NCBI GenBank assembly: GCA_017936885.1
Contig: JAGBEO010000018.1
Location: 1 to 64,000, forward strand
Reading direction: 5' to 3'
DNA length: 64,000 nucleotides
Source of the DNA: Lachnospiraceae bacterium
Lineage (GTDB): Bacteria; Bacillota; Clostridia; Lachnospirales; Lachnospiraceae
How positions within the stretch are numbered: the first letter of the stretch is position 1; the number at the start of each line of letters is the position of its first letter. A program made the position numbers and the translations under genes. The notes beneath the pieces are model-generated. The model saw only the letters and a list, made by a program, of their open reading frames with translations, was not told the DNA's origin and searched no databases. This document shows positions 8,546 to 17,295 of the stretch, one piece after another.

Positions 8546-9643
8546 ATGAAAGTTGTTTTACAGAATCTGACGAAAAAATTTCCAAACCGTAATCGAAAAG
8601 CTGCCGGGGATGTCATTGCGGTGAACGATTTTACCTTTGAAATTCCTGATGGTAAGCTGGTAGGACTGCTGGGACCCTCTGGGTGTGGTAAGAGTACCAC
8701 CCTTTTTATGATATGCGGTCTGCAGGAACCGACCGCGGGCAAAATATTTTTCGGCGATGACGATGTCACGGCGCTTCCGCCGGAGAAAAGGGGCGTCGGC
8801 GTGGTGTTCCAGAACTACGCGCTTTATCCGCATCTGACGGTGAAACAGAATATTATCTTTCCGCTGCAAAACCTGAAAGGCGCGGATAAACTCTCGAAAG
8901 CTCAGATGGAAGAGAAGGCATATGAGGCGGCGAAACTCGTGCAGATTGAGGAACTGATGGAGCGTAAGCCCGGTGAGCTTTCGGGCGGTCAGCAGCAGCG
9001 TGTGGCAATCGCCAGAGCAATGGTGAAAATGCCTAAGGTGCTTCTTTTAGACGAGCCCCTTTCTAATCTGGATGCCCGGCTGAGACTGCAGACGAGAGAA
9101 GAGATCAGAAGGATTCAGAGAGAGACGGGGATTACTACGGTTTTTGTAACCCACGATCAGGAGGAAGCCATGAGCATTTCCGACATTATCGTGGTGATGA
9201 AGGATGGTGTTGTGCAGCAGACCGGCAGACCGCAGGATGTATATGACAATCCTGCCAATTTATTTGTGGCTAAATTTCTTGGTACGCCGCCCATCAATGT
9301 ATTTGAGGGAACAGTAAGAAACGGCAGGTTGTATATCGGGGACGCAGATGTGCTCGCCGTGCAGGGCATTTCTGATCAGGAAGTGACGGTGGGGATTCGT
9401 CCCGAAGGTTTTATATTAGATGAAAACGGACCCCTTGCGTGCAGGCTTTCCGGCGTGGAGGTCATGGGACGGGATATCAGCGTGGTTTCCATGAATGAGT
9501 TTTCGGTCAATCCCACAGTGCGTTCTATCATTGATGCGGAGAATCAGGTGAATACCGCCTGTGATACGGTGAGATTTTCCTTGAAACCGAACAAGGTACT
9601 GTTGTTTACCAAAGACACTGAGCAACGGATTTATGTATCATAG
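8546..9643 (+). CDS. Carbohydrate ABC transporter ATPase, MsmX/UgpC/MalK type
   Basis: This 365-residue ATPase powers sugar import together with the two permeases downstream. Visible motifs are Walker A (GPSGCGKST), a Q-loop ([12 protein letters not shown]), signature (LSGGQQQR), Walker B ([14 protein letters not shown]) and a switch His ([10 protein letters not shown]). After about residue 240 it carries the TOBE/OB regulatory domain of CUT1 ATPases, including [13 protein letters not shown] 8546 is chosen over 8534 because GAGGG lies 5 nt before it. Many Firmicutes use one shared MsmX ATPase; here a dedicated copy sits with its permeases. Confidence 0.93.
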   Translation: MKVVLQNLTKKFPNRNRKAAGDVIAVNDFTFEIPDGKLVGLLGPSGCGKSTTLFMICGLQEPTAGKIFFGDDDVTALPPEKRGVGVVFQNYALYPHLTVKQNIIFPLQNLKGADKLSKAQMEEKAYEAAKLVQIEELMERKPGELSGGQQQRVAIARAMVKMPKVLLLDEPLSNLDARLRLQTREEIRRIQRETGITTVFVTHDQEEAMSISDIIVVMKDGVVQQTGRPQDVYDNPANLFVAKFLGTPPINVFEGTVRNGRLYIGDADVLAVQGISDQEVTVGIRPEGFILDENGPLACRLSGVEVMGRDISVVSMNEFSVNPTVRSIIDAENQVNTACDTVRFSLKPNKVLLFTKDTEQRIYVS

Positions 9644-9867
9644 GAAATGAGCAGGATGTCGTGAACTGTAACGGATATCCGAACTCAGCGTATTCCAGTT
9701 GTTGTACTTTGCGGAGAACGGTCTTGGTAAATAGACTTGATTGTAGAGAGAAATCCGAAATTAAATGTGCGTTGTTTGGGAGTATGACGGTTATCAAATG
9801 TAACGATCGGTCTTTAAAAAAATGTTAGATATACAGATACGGGAAAGTGGAAGGACATTGATATTTT

Positions 9868-10635
9868 ATGGAAAAAATTCTCTCCTATGAAGATTATATA
9901 GAAGAATTAGACGGGCGCGGGGACGTGATTGTGTTCCGCGGGCAGGCACACAGCGAATTCGTGTTGATTCCGTCAGGGCTTCGCGGCGATCATATCGCCA
10001 TCGCTGACAGCCAGATGTTCCATTTTGTGGACGAGATGAAGAGAATGTTTAATTATGATGAACTGACCTGTATTGAGATCGCCCAGCATTTCGCGCTTCC
10101 CACAAGGATGCTGGATTTTTCCTACTCCTTTGATGTGGCGCTGTTCTTCGCCTGCCATGATGCCAAGGGGCGCTATCAGGAAAATGACGGCAAGGTGTTT
10201 ATCTTTAATAAAAGCAGATATGAAAAGATGCTCAAAGACAGGAAGATGCTTTCCAGTCAGGTAATCAGGAACAATCAGTTTTTGTATGAGTGGTTGCAAA
10301 GATATATCGATAAGGAATCGACACTGATGGGAGATAAAGGTCTTGATATGCCCATCTTTATCGATGCGACACAGCAGTTTGACCGTCTGTATATGCAAAA
10401 AGGGCTGTTCCTGTTATGGGGCAGGGATGAGCATTCTTTCGAGAAAATCATGGAGGATGAAGGGGTTTCTTTGTCTTACTTTATGGATACTATTATTATA
10501 GACGCTTCTGCAAAGCCCCGTATTCTGGAGGAACTTGCTAAGAAGCATATCAGCGAGGATACGCTGTATATGAATGTAGGTAAAATTAAGGCATTGGTCA
10601 ATACTGTCAAGTATGGGGACAGACAACCGACATGA
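9868..10635 (+). CDS. FRG domain protein inside the ABC transporter operon
   Basis: This 255-residue protein has the FRG domain, named for its Phe-Arg-Gly core. VFRGQ lies at about 22-26 and the second hallmark, QHFALPTRMLDF followed by DVALFFA, at about 73-95. The biochemical function of FRG domains is not established to my knowledge. There is no signal peptide or membrane segment, so it is probably cytoplasmic. It lies between the ATPase (224 bp upstream) and the first permease (145 bp downstream), all on the same strand, a position where an enzyme or regulator would be expected. The ribosome binding site (GGAAGGAC) is about 13 nt from the ATG, which is long. Confidence 0.82.
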   Translation: MEKILSYEDYIEELDGRGDVIVFRGQAHSEFVLIPSGLRGDHIAIADSQMFHFVDEMKRMFNYDELTCIEIAQHFALPTRMLDFSYSFDVALFFACHDAKGRYQENDGKVFIFNKSRYEKMLKDRKMLSSQVIRNNQFLYEWLQRYIDKESTLMGDKGLDMPIFIDATQQFDRLYMQKGLFLLWGRDEHSFEKIMEDEGVSLSYFMDTIIIDASAKPRILEELAKKHISEDTLYMNVGKIKALVNTVKYGDRQPT

Positions 10636-10780
10636 AATAAGGATGCGTAAAGTGAAGTTTATATTATCTCCCCATGCGCTAGGATCAAATTTTAAGTAAC
10701 GCAAACTTTAATCACCGTAAACGGGAGCGTGTCCTCAGCGTGCGTGGCACATACGAAGGCTTGCAGACTATAAGAAAGGC

Positions 10781-11683
10781 ATGGTTATTGGTATGCAGAA
10801 AAACAATTTAAAAGGCTGGCTGTATCTTTTGCCGGCAATTTTGTTTCTGGGATTTTTCATGGTATATCCGTTAATTGATGTTTTTGTGTACTCCTTTGAG
10901 GAAGGGTACAATTTTGCATCCCAGACCTATTTCGATATCGGCACCTATAATTTTTCCTATGTACTGCACGATACATACTTTCTGCAGGCATTGAAAAATA
11001 CATTTCTGATGGTTGTTATCACAGTACCCATTTCTACCGGGATCGCCCTGCTTATTTCAGTGGGGTTAAGCTCCATCAAACCGCTTAGGAACCTTTTTCA
11101 GACGATCTACTTTCTGCCCTATGTGACCAACACGCTGGCAGTGGGACTCGTCTTTATGATCTTGTTTAAAAAGACGGCGTACACGAACGGGCTGGTAAAT
11201 CTGATCATCAACTGGTTTGGCGGGGAGTCGATTGACTTCATTGACGGACCGTATTGGGCGAAAATGTTTGTCATGTGCTTTTATATTATCTGGGTAGTAA
11301 TGCCCTTTAAGATTCTGCTGCTGACCAGCGCCTTGTCCTCTGTAAACCAGAATTATTATAACGCGGCGAGAGTGGACGGCACATCGGCTTTTCGGATTTT
11401 CAGAAGGATTACACTGCCTATGATCTCTCCAACGATCTTTTATCTGATCATAACCGGATTTATCGGTGCTTTTAAAGAATACAGTGATGCGGTGGCGCTG
11501 TTTGGAACGGATCTGAATGCGGCTCAGATGAATACCATGGTGGGTTATGTGTACGATATGCTCTACGGTGACAGTGGCGGCTACCCGTCCTATGCTTCGG
11601 CGGCAGCAATCATTCTGTTTGTCATTGTTTTGACCATTACCTGTATCAATCTGCTGATCGGTAGGAAACATACGTATTACTGA
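10781..11683 (+). CDS. Carbohydrate ABC transporter permease, MalF/UgpA type
   Basis: This 300-residue inner-membrane subunit has six membrane segments. The binding-protein-dependent transport loop that docks the ATPase is readable as YYNAARVDGTSAFRIFRRIT (the EAA loop). It starts with a short cytoplasmic tail and a first segment, LLPAILFLGFFMVYPLI. It pairs with the permease at 11794. Two in-frame ATGs (10781 and 10793) are possible; the AAAGG site is too close to the first and rather far from the second, so the exact start is unsure. Confidence 0.92.
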   Translation: MVIGMQKNNLKGWLYLLPAILFLGFFMVYPLIDVFVYSFEEGYNFASQTYFDIGTYNFSYVLHDTYFLQALKNTFLMVVITVPISTGIALLISVGLSSIKPLRNLFQTIYFLPYVTNTLAVGLVFMILFKKTAYTNGLVNLIINWFGGESIDFIDGPYWAKMFVMCFYIIWVVMPFKILLLTSALSSVNQNYYNAARVDGTSAFRIFRRITLPMISPTIFYLIITGFIGAFKEYSDAVALFGTDLNAAQMNTMVGYVYDMLYGDSGGYPSYASAAAIILFVIVLTITCINLLIGRKHTYY

Positions 11684-11793
11684 TGCGAATCATCTGTGCC
11701 GAATCTGTCTGGCTATCACGGGCTGCGAGACGGATTGGGACTGTACGTGTCATGACGCTTAAGAGATTAAAAGCCACACAGTGAGGAAATCCT

Positions 11794-12669
11794 ATGTCAA
11801 AACAAATCAATTACGAGAAAATAAAAAAATCAGCAGTTAACCGGAAAAGGGGCATAAATTTCATTGTTTATGCGCTCCTTACTATCTGGGCGATTATCGT
11901 GCTTTTTCCCTTTTACTGGATGCTTCTGACCTCGGTAAAAAGTTACAGTGCCTATAATTCCGAATACGTGCCGAAGTTTTTCACTTTGTCGCCCACATTC
12001 CAGAACTATGTGGACGCGTTCAACACGGTGCCTTTGGGAAAATATCTGTTTAATACGCTAATCTTTACGGTAGTGACCACGGCGATTATGATGGTAGTCA
12101 TTACTCTTGCGGCATTTGCCTTTGCGCGACTGCATTTTAGAGGGAAAAACGCTGTGTTTACGCTGTTTCTTTCGCTAATGATGATCCCCAATGAGCTGGT
12201 GGTTATCACGAACTTTGCTACGGTCACAAACCTGAACATGCGCAACACCTTTGCGGGACTGATTTTACCTTCCGTCACTTCGGTCTTCTATATCTATCTG
12301 TTAAAAGAAAATTTCGCGCAGGTGCCGGATTCCTTATATTATGCGGCAAAGGTTGACGGCACTTCGGATATCAAATATCTGCTCAGGGTGCTGGTACCGA
12401 TCTGTAAGCCCACGCTGGTTACTATCGGGATTCTGAAAATCATCGAGTGCTGGAACTCTTATGTGTGGCCGCGCCTGATTACCGATGATGAAGACTATTA
12501 TCTTGTCTCAAACGGCATACAGGAAATCCGTGAAAACGGCTTCGGACGCGAAAACATTCCTGCCATGATGGCGGCTGTGGTGGTCATTTCCGTTCCGTTG
12601 ATCGTTTTGTTTCTGCTGTTTCGGGATAAAATTATGACAGGTGTGTCAAGAGGTGGAACTAAGGGCTGA
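11794..12669 (+). CDS. Carbohydrate ABC transporter permease, MalG/UgpE type
   Basis: This 291-residue second permease of the CUT1 system has six membrane segments. The first (about 24-44) is followed by the usual MalG-type external loop (LLTSVKSYSAYN). The ATPase-docking loop reads YYAAKVDGTSDIKYLLRV. GTGAGGAAATCCT precedes the ATG. With the upstream permease it would form the heterodimeric channel that receives sugar from the binding protein at 12707. Confidence 0.93.
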   Translation: MSKQINYEKIKKSAVNRKRGINFIVYALLTIWAIIVLFPFYWMLLTSVKSYSAYNSEYVPKFFTLSPTFQNYVDAFNTVPLGKYLFNTLIFTVVTTAIMMVVITLAAFAFARLHFRGKNAVFTLFLSLMMIPNELVVITNFATVTNLNMRNTFAGLILPSVTSVFYIYLLKENFAQVPDSLYYAAKVDGTSDIKYLLRVLVPICKPTLVTIGILKIIECWNSYVWPRLITDDEDYYLVSNGIQEIRENGFGRENIPAMMAAVVVISVPLIVLFLLFRDKIMTGVSRGGTKG

Positions 12670-12706
12670 CTTTAACTCCACAGGCTGAGAAAGGATATGT
12701 ATAAGA

Positions 12707-14311
12707 ATGAAAAACAGAAAGCAGAAAAGGCTGCTGTCGTTACTGGCTATGTGCATAAGCGCAGTTTTGCTGATCGGATGTCATGGCTCCAAGGGGCTTG
12801 CCGAATTTCAGATTCCCGAAGAGTTTGATACATCGAGAGATTATGAGATCACTTTTTGGGCGAAAAATGATACCAACAAGACGCAGACGGCGATTTACGA
12901 GCAGGCAATAGCAGACTTTGAGAAGGTATATCCTAATATTCAAGTCAATATGAGACTGTATACCAACTACGGGGACATATACAATGATGTGATTACCAAT
13001 ATTTCCACCGGCACAACGCCGAATGTGTGCATTACCTATCCCGACCACATCGCCACCTATCTGACGGGAGCCAATGTGGTTGTCCCGCTGGATAATCTGT
13101 TCGCGAACGAAAAGTACGGGCTTGGAGGAAGTGAAATATTATTTGACGGTGTGACACAGGATGAGGTGATCGGTCAGTTTCTGGAGGAGTGCGCCATAGA
13201 CGGGCAGCACTATGCCATTCCTTTCATGCGTTCTACGGAAGCCTGCTATGTGAATAAGACTTATGTGGAGGCGCTGGGATATACCCTGCCGGAAACACTT
13301 ACATGGGACTTTGTTTGGGAAGTATCGGAAGCTGCCATGGCAATGGACGGGGACGGCAATTATGTGGTCAACGGGCAGAATATTCTGATTCCGTTTATCT
13401 ATAAATCTACAGATAACATGATGATTCAGATGCTGAAACAAAAAGACGCCGGATACTCGACGGATGCGGGGGATATCCTGCTTTTTAACGATACAACGAA
13501 GGAACTGCTCTACACCATCGCAGAGCATGGTAAAAGCAAAGCCTTTTCCACCTTTAAAATATCCAGTTATCCGGCTAATTTTCTGAATGCGGGACAATGT
13601 ATCTTCGCAGTAGATTCCACGGCAGGTGCAACATGGATGGGATCGGATGCGCCGCTTATTGATATCAGTGAGGATAAAGTGGTGCAGTTTGAGACAGAGG
13701 TCATGATGGTGCCCCAGTTTGATACCGAAAATCCCCGGATGATATCGCAGGGACCTTCTATCTGTGTTTTTAACAAGGCAGATTCCCAGGAAGTGCTGGC
13801 GTCCTGGCTTTTTGCCCAGTATCTTTTGACCAATGACGTGCAGATCGCCTATTCCGGAACGGAGGGCTATATACCGGTTACCTCAAAGGCGCAGAATGCG
13901 GAGGAATATGTCGACTATCTGTCGAGAAGCGGTGAAGATAATACGGAGCATTATGAGGTTAAGATACAGGCATCCAGGCTGATGCTTGACAATATTGATC
14001 ATACCTTTGTGACACCGGTGTTCAACGGTTCAGCGTCCCTCAGGGATGCGGCGGGACAGTTGATCGAGACGACGGTGAAGTCCGTCAGAAGAGGAGAATC
14101 GGTCGATGAAGCTTACATGGAAAAACTCTACGGCGATGTGACATCCCTGTACCGGCTGGATCAGGGAAGCGCAGCAACTGCCGGAAAAGCTGATCTGGGA
14201 CCGCTTCCGGAGACGGCAAAAATTTTACTGACAGTCCTTGCCGTTGTATGGATTCTGATTCTTGCGTATGTGATACGGGAAGCTGTCAGAAAGCGGAAAA
14301 GAGTGGGATAG
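12707..14311 (+). CDS. Sugar-binding lipoprotein with extra C-terminal membrane anchor
   Basis: This 534-residue extracellular solute-binding protein (family 1 type) supplies the CUT1 permeases. The signal peptide ends in a lipobox, VLLIGC, with the lipidated Cys at 25. The mature part begins an SBP fold with YEITFWAKNDTNKTQTA, and the hinge and ligand lobes run to about 480. Unlike most binding proteins it ends with a hydrophobic helix (about 505-524: LLTVLAVVWILILAYVI) followed by Arg/Lys residues, which predicts a second anchor. Length exceeds the usual 420-450 residues. The specific sugar cannot be read. It closes the transporter gene set. Confidence 0.9.
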   Translation: MKNRKQKRLLSLLAMCISAVLLIGCHGSKGLAEFQIPEEFDTSRDYEITFWAKNDTNKTQTAIYEQAIADFEKVYPNIQVNMRLYTNYGDIYNDVITNISTGTTPNVCITYPDHIATYLTGANVVVPLDNLFANEKYGLGGSEILFDGVTQDEVIGQFLEECAIDGQHYAIPFMRSTEACYVNKTYVEALGYTLPETLTWDFVWEVSEAAMAMDGDGNYVVNGQNILIPFIYKSTDNMMIQMLKQKDAGYSTDAGDILLFNDTTKELLYTIAEHGKSKAFSTFKISSYPANFLNAGQCIFAVDSTAGATWMGSDAPLIDISEDKVVQFETEVMMVPQFDTENPRMISQGPSICVFNKADSQEVLASWLFAQYLLTNDVQIAYSGTEGYIPVTSKAQNAEEYVDYLSRSGEDNTEHYEVKIQASRLMLDNIDHTFVTPVFNGSASLRDAAGQLIETTVKSVRRGESVDEAYMEKLYGDVTSLYRLDQGSAATAGKADLGPLPETAKILLTVLAVVWILILAYVIREAVRKRKRVG

Positions 14312-14380
14312 ATCCTGTGGCGGTTTCAGAGTGCAACGTTTCGAAAGGAAGTAAAGATTGAGAGAAATCGGTAAAATATG

Positions 14381-14409
14381 TTGATTTATTCTGCTTTTGT
14401 GAGTACAAT
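14381..14409 (+). promoter_or_regulatory. Promoter of the tOB-type lipoprotein gene
   Basis: TTGATT (14381-14386) and TACAAT (14404-14409) are separated by 17 bp, 69 bp ahead of the lipoprotein start. With the terminator at 15222 this makes 14479-15204 an independent unit. Confidence 0.5.
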
Positions 14410-14478
14410 GACTAGGAATGTTGGGCAAAGGGCTCGGACAGAGCCGGAATTTGTGCCGTTTCGGAATGGAGGAAAAAT

Positions 14479-15204
14479 ATGAAAAAGTATTTAGCAGTAA
14501 TGCTGACAGTGGCAATGACATTTGCACTGGCAGGCTGCGGAGCATCGGGAGAGTCCGCAGAAGATGAGAAATCTGAAGGTGTCATGACATATGCAGAGTA
14601 TGTAGCAGCGGATCTTGACATGGAAGTTGTTGTTGAGACTTATGTTCAGGCGAAACAGTCATGGTGGGATGACAAGGCTACTGTTTACACACAGGATAAG
14701 GATGGCGCTTACTTCCTGTATGACATGGCTTGTTCCGAGGAAGATTATGAGAAGCTGACACCCGGAACGAAGATTAAGGTAACGGGTTATAAGGCAGAGT
14801 GGTCTGGCGAAGTTGAGATTATCGATGCTACTTTTGAAATCGAGGATGGCAGCTATGTTGCCGAGGCATTGGATGTGACCGATCTGCTTGGCAGTGATGA
14901 TCTGATCAATCATCAGAATGAGTTTGTATCTTTCAAGGATATGACAGTAGAGGACTCCGGGGATGGCGCAGCCTTCTTATATAGCTGGGACGGTTCCGGT
15001 TCAGATGGAGATGACCTGTACTTCAACGTTTCCAGCAACGGACAGACCTATACCTTTACGGTTGAGTCTTATCTTTGCGATAATACAACAGAAGTTTACA
15101 ACACAGTAAAGAATCTGAAGGTCGGCGATACTGTTGATATGGAAGGGTTCTTGTACTGGTATGAGGGAGTGAATCCGCACATTACATCTGTAACAGTAAA
15201 ATAA
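14479..15204 (+). CDS. Lipoprotein with tOB-fold-like repeats
   Basis: This 241-residue exported protein has a lipobox, FALAGC (Cys 20). The mature part appears to hold two OB-like beta domains. In the first, EVVVETYVQAKQSWWDDKAT, LTPGTKIKVTGYKAEW and EIIDATFEI follow the sequence pattern of bacterial nucleic-acid-binding-like OB folds. The second covers about 140-241 and ends NLKVGDTVDMEGFLYWYEG. Such tOB-type lipoproteins are frequent in Lachnospiraceae and their function is unknown. GGAGGAAAAAT gives a strong start. It follows the sugar transporter but has its own promoter and terminator. Confidence 0.85.
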   Translation: MKKYLAVMLTVAMTFALAGCGASGESAEDEKSEGVMTYAEYVAADLDMEVVVETYVQAKQSWWDDKATVYTQDKDGAYFLYDMACSEEDYEKLTPGTKIKVTGYKAEWSGEVEIIDATFEIEDGSYVAEALDVTDLLGSDDLINHQNEFVSFKDMTVEDSGDGAAFLYSWDGSGSDGDDLYFNVSSNGQTYTFTVESYLCDNTTEVYNTVKNLKVGDTVDMEGFLYWYEGVNPHITSVTVK

Positions 15205-15221
15205 CAAGTGATAGAGAGAAA

Positions 15222-15269
15222 AAATACCCCTATAAGTTCTGGTTGGTGTACTGGCTTATAGGGGTTTTT
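15222..15269 (+). terminator. Strong rho-independent terminator
   Basis: TACCCCTATAAG pairs perfectly at its core with CTTATAGGGG, with an 18-nt loop and a following TTTTT. It ends the lipoprotein transcript. Confidence 0.9.
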
Positions 15270-15354
15270 CGTAGTAGAATCATTTTAGAGGGTGATTGAA
15301 TATGAGTTATGAAAGACCGTATTCTTTTATAAAAAGCCGGAAAACAGTTCCTGC

Positions 15355-15456
15355 ATGTCGTCTGTCATCGGCGGCACCTTAGGAGAAATACTTGAGAATG
15401 AGGATTTTAATAATGCCTTGTATCATAGTTCATGGTCTGAATGTGTGCTTGCATAG
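15355..15456 (+). other. Short reading frame, possible gene remnant
   Basis: A 33-codon frame beginning Met-Ser-Ser-Val-Ile-Gly-Gly and ending SSWSECVLA has protein-like composition but no ribosome binding site. An overlapping frame starts at 15302. It lies between a terminator and the next gene and could be debris of a deleted gene. Confidence 0.2.
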
Positions 15457-15478
15457 TAGAGGATGAGAGGAGAATAGA

Positions 15479-16132
15479 ATGGGAAAAGCAAAGGCAGCAA
15501 GGGAGGTTTCTGTTATTGGCGGGGCTGACGGACCCACCAGTATTTTTATTGCGGGCAAAACAGGAAAGCGACCGTTAAAAGAACGGGTTAGGAGATATTT
15601 TTATCAACGCAGACGACAACGAGTGGAAAGAAAAATCAAACCGGGTGCGCACACGCTGCAGGAAGTGACTGCCTATGTGGTTGAAAAATATCATGCAGTG
15701 GAAATGTCAGAACAGCAAATGAGTTACATCGAGCAAAGGAAATGCTTGAAAGAAAGCTTAATTATCACAAACAAGCCGGAATTATTGGGTGATATGAATG
15801 AGATTCCCAAACCGGAAGAGTATACTGAAGATACGATAAAAGAAATGCAGCGTCAGATTCAGCTTCGCAGTGAGATGATCGCTGATATGCCGGATGATGT
15901 GATTCCTATGGATTTTCATATTTATGAGGTTCATGTAGACGAAGGGTGGATGGAAATCGCCATTGATCATTTGTGGGATATTTTAGAGTGTTCCTATAGC
16001 GGAAATAAAAAGGTTATGAAACTGTTGAAGGAAATGGCAAAAGATATTTATCTTTATTATGGAGTTATGCAGGAAGATGTGGAAAACAAATCGAAGAGAT
16101 ATTCTTCGCTGGTAACTATGTTGTGTACGTAA
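15479..16132 (+). CDS. Soluble protein carrying a decarboxylase beta-subunit loop
   Basis: The N-terminus (residues about 8-26) contains VSVIGGADGPTSIFIAGK, very close to the GGADGPTSIF-type signature found in membrane regions of the beta subunits of sodium-pumping decarboxylases (OadB/GcdB). The rest, about 190 residues, is hydrophilic: an Arg-rich stretch (RRYFYQRRRQRVERK) and a helical acidic part with no membrane segment. It cannot be a pump on this evidence. GAGGAGAATAG precedes the ATG. It appears to lead a small operon with the S51 peptidase 17 bp downstream and a hypothetical gene. Function unknown. Confidence 0.75.
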   Translation: MGKAKAAREVSVIGGADGPTSIFIAGKTGKRPLKERVRRYFYQRRRQRVERKIKPGAHTLQEVTAYVVEKYHAVEMSEQQMSYIEQRKCLKESLIITNKPELLGDMNEIPKPEEYTEDTIKEMQRQIQLRSEMIADMPDDVIPMDFHIYEVHVDEGWMEIAIDHLWDILECSYSGNKKVMKLLKEMAKDIYLYYGVMQEDVENKSKRYSSLVTMLCT

Positions 16133-16149
16133 AACTGGGAGGATTTTAT

Positions 16150-16707
16150 ATGAATGTATTACTAACGTCTTGCGGATTGGAAACAGAAGTAATTGAAAAA
16201 GTATTTAAAGATATGTTAGTCAAAGCACCATCGGAGAGCAGGGCATTGTTTATTCCGACTGCAGCTAATTCACCGGATGCTATTGACGTATTGCCCAAAT
16301 GTTTAAACGATTTACTCAAGTGCGGTATGAGTCGTAAAAATATATTTGTTTATGATTTATACGATACGATAGATGATAATCTCTATGATCATTATGATGT
16401 GATTTATTTATGCGGTGGAAGTCCTGAGTATCTGTTAAGGAGAATCAACGAACAGGGTTTCAATAAAAAACTTCAAAACTATATAAAATGTGGTGGAATT
16501 GTAGTCGGGGTAAGCGCAGGAAGTATGATATTTGCTAATAATATGCCGAATAATCTGGGTTTACTCAAATGTGTTTTGGATGTTCATTGCAGTGATGAAA
16601 CCTGTGAAAAAGCAGGAGAGTATAAAATAGACAGACAGGAGCGTATAAAATTAGGAGATACTCAGGCAATTATCTTTAAGGATGACCGTATGGTCATTGT
16701 AGAGTGA
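16150..16707 (+). CDS. Peptidase E-like serine hydrolase, family S51
   Basis: This 185-residue protein has a class I glutamine-amidotransferase-like fold. The nucleophile elbow is VGVSAGSMIF (Ser about 121), and YLCGGSPEYLL matches the conserved Gly-Gly-x-x-x turn of PepE relatives. Family members cleave Asp-Xaa dipeptides or process cyanophycin-type peptides; the actual substrate is unknown. It is shorter than E. coli PepE (229) and typical of the Firmicute branch. The start at 16150 follows GGGAGG at 9 nt and removes nine codons from the longest reading. It lies between the decarboxylase-loop gene and the gene at 16740. Confidence 0.82.
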   Translation: MNVLLTSCGLETEVIEKVFKDMLVKAPSESRALFIPTAANSPDAIDVLPKCLNDLLKCGMSRKNIFVYDLYDTIDDNLYDHYDVIYLCGGSPEYLLRRINEQGFNKKLQNYIKCGGIVVGVSAGSMIFANNMPNNLGLLKCVLDVHCSDETCEKAGEYKIDRQERIKLGDTQAIIFKDDRMVIVE

Positions 16708-16739
16708 GGTGTTTATTGGAATTGCTTAGGAGGATTGTT

Positions 16740-17168
16740 GTGGGGAGTAACTCGGATATCATAGATTTAGTGATACACAAATGCATAGAATTATTGGAAC
16801 AAGAGCAAACAGCAGATTTTCCGAAAGATGGTATAAACTATGGAACACCACCTAAAGCTGTTCTCATTGCTTATGGGTTAGGAAAGATGAAGAAAGCAGT
16901 ATATCAAATTACTGATATTCGAAAAAAGTGGGTTTATCAGAATGGATGTTTGGAAGAAACAGATATCAGAAGAGATATTGACCGAGAGCAGAGAAGAGGT
17001 ATGTATTATTTAGAGGCATCTTTCGAGTTTGCATTAGATACAGGAGATCAAGGGGTATATTTAAATATATATTATGGACCAAGATATGCCAGAGGTATGA
17101 AATTTGAATTAGAACAGAAGGAAAACAGAGTATTTCTTTGTAATGATAAGGTGTTATGGGTGTCTTGA
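16740..17168 (+). CDS. Hypothetical protein, probable GTG start
   Basis: This protein of about 142 residues is not recognised. The longest reading begins at GTG 16704, overlapping the stop of the peptidase gene, but AGGAGG (16728-16733) stands exactly 6 nt before GTG 16740, which fits far better as the start. The sequence begins Gly-Ser-Asn-Ser-Asp-Ile-Ile and is helix-rich at first, then mixed. It contains an aromatic beta-like run, GVYLNIYYGPRYARGM, near the end. No signal or membrane segment is seen. It is probably the last gene of the 15479 operon. Confidence 0.6.
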   Translation: MGSNSDIIDLVIHKCIELLEQEQTADFPKDGINYGTPPKAVLIAYGLGKMKKAVYQITDIRKKWVYQNGCLEETDIRRDIDREQRRGMYYLEASFEFALDTGDQGVYLNIYYGPRYARGMKFELEQKENRVFLCNDKVLWVS

Positions 17169-17295
17169 GAATGAAATTGTGGTGTAAAGAAGTCTGAAGA
17201 AACCTGCCAGAATTAACACCTATGTTGAATGAGTGCTGAAGTAAAACTGCCGCTATTTCCGTTATTATATAATGTGGAATTCTCAGGAGGGACAA

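Noticed and set aside
11066-11671. A 201-codon minus-strand frame inside the MalF-type permease
   Set aside because: Its composition is rich in His, Arg and Gln, typical of an antisense shadow of a membrane protein gene.
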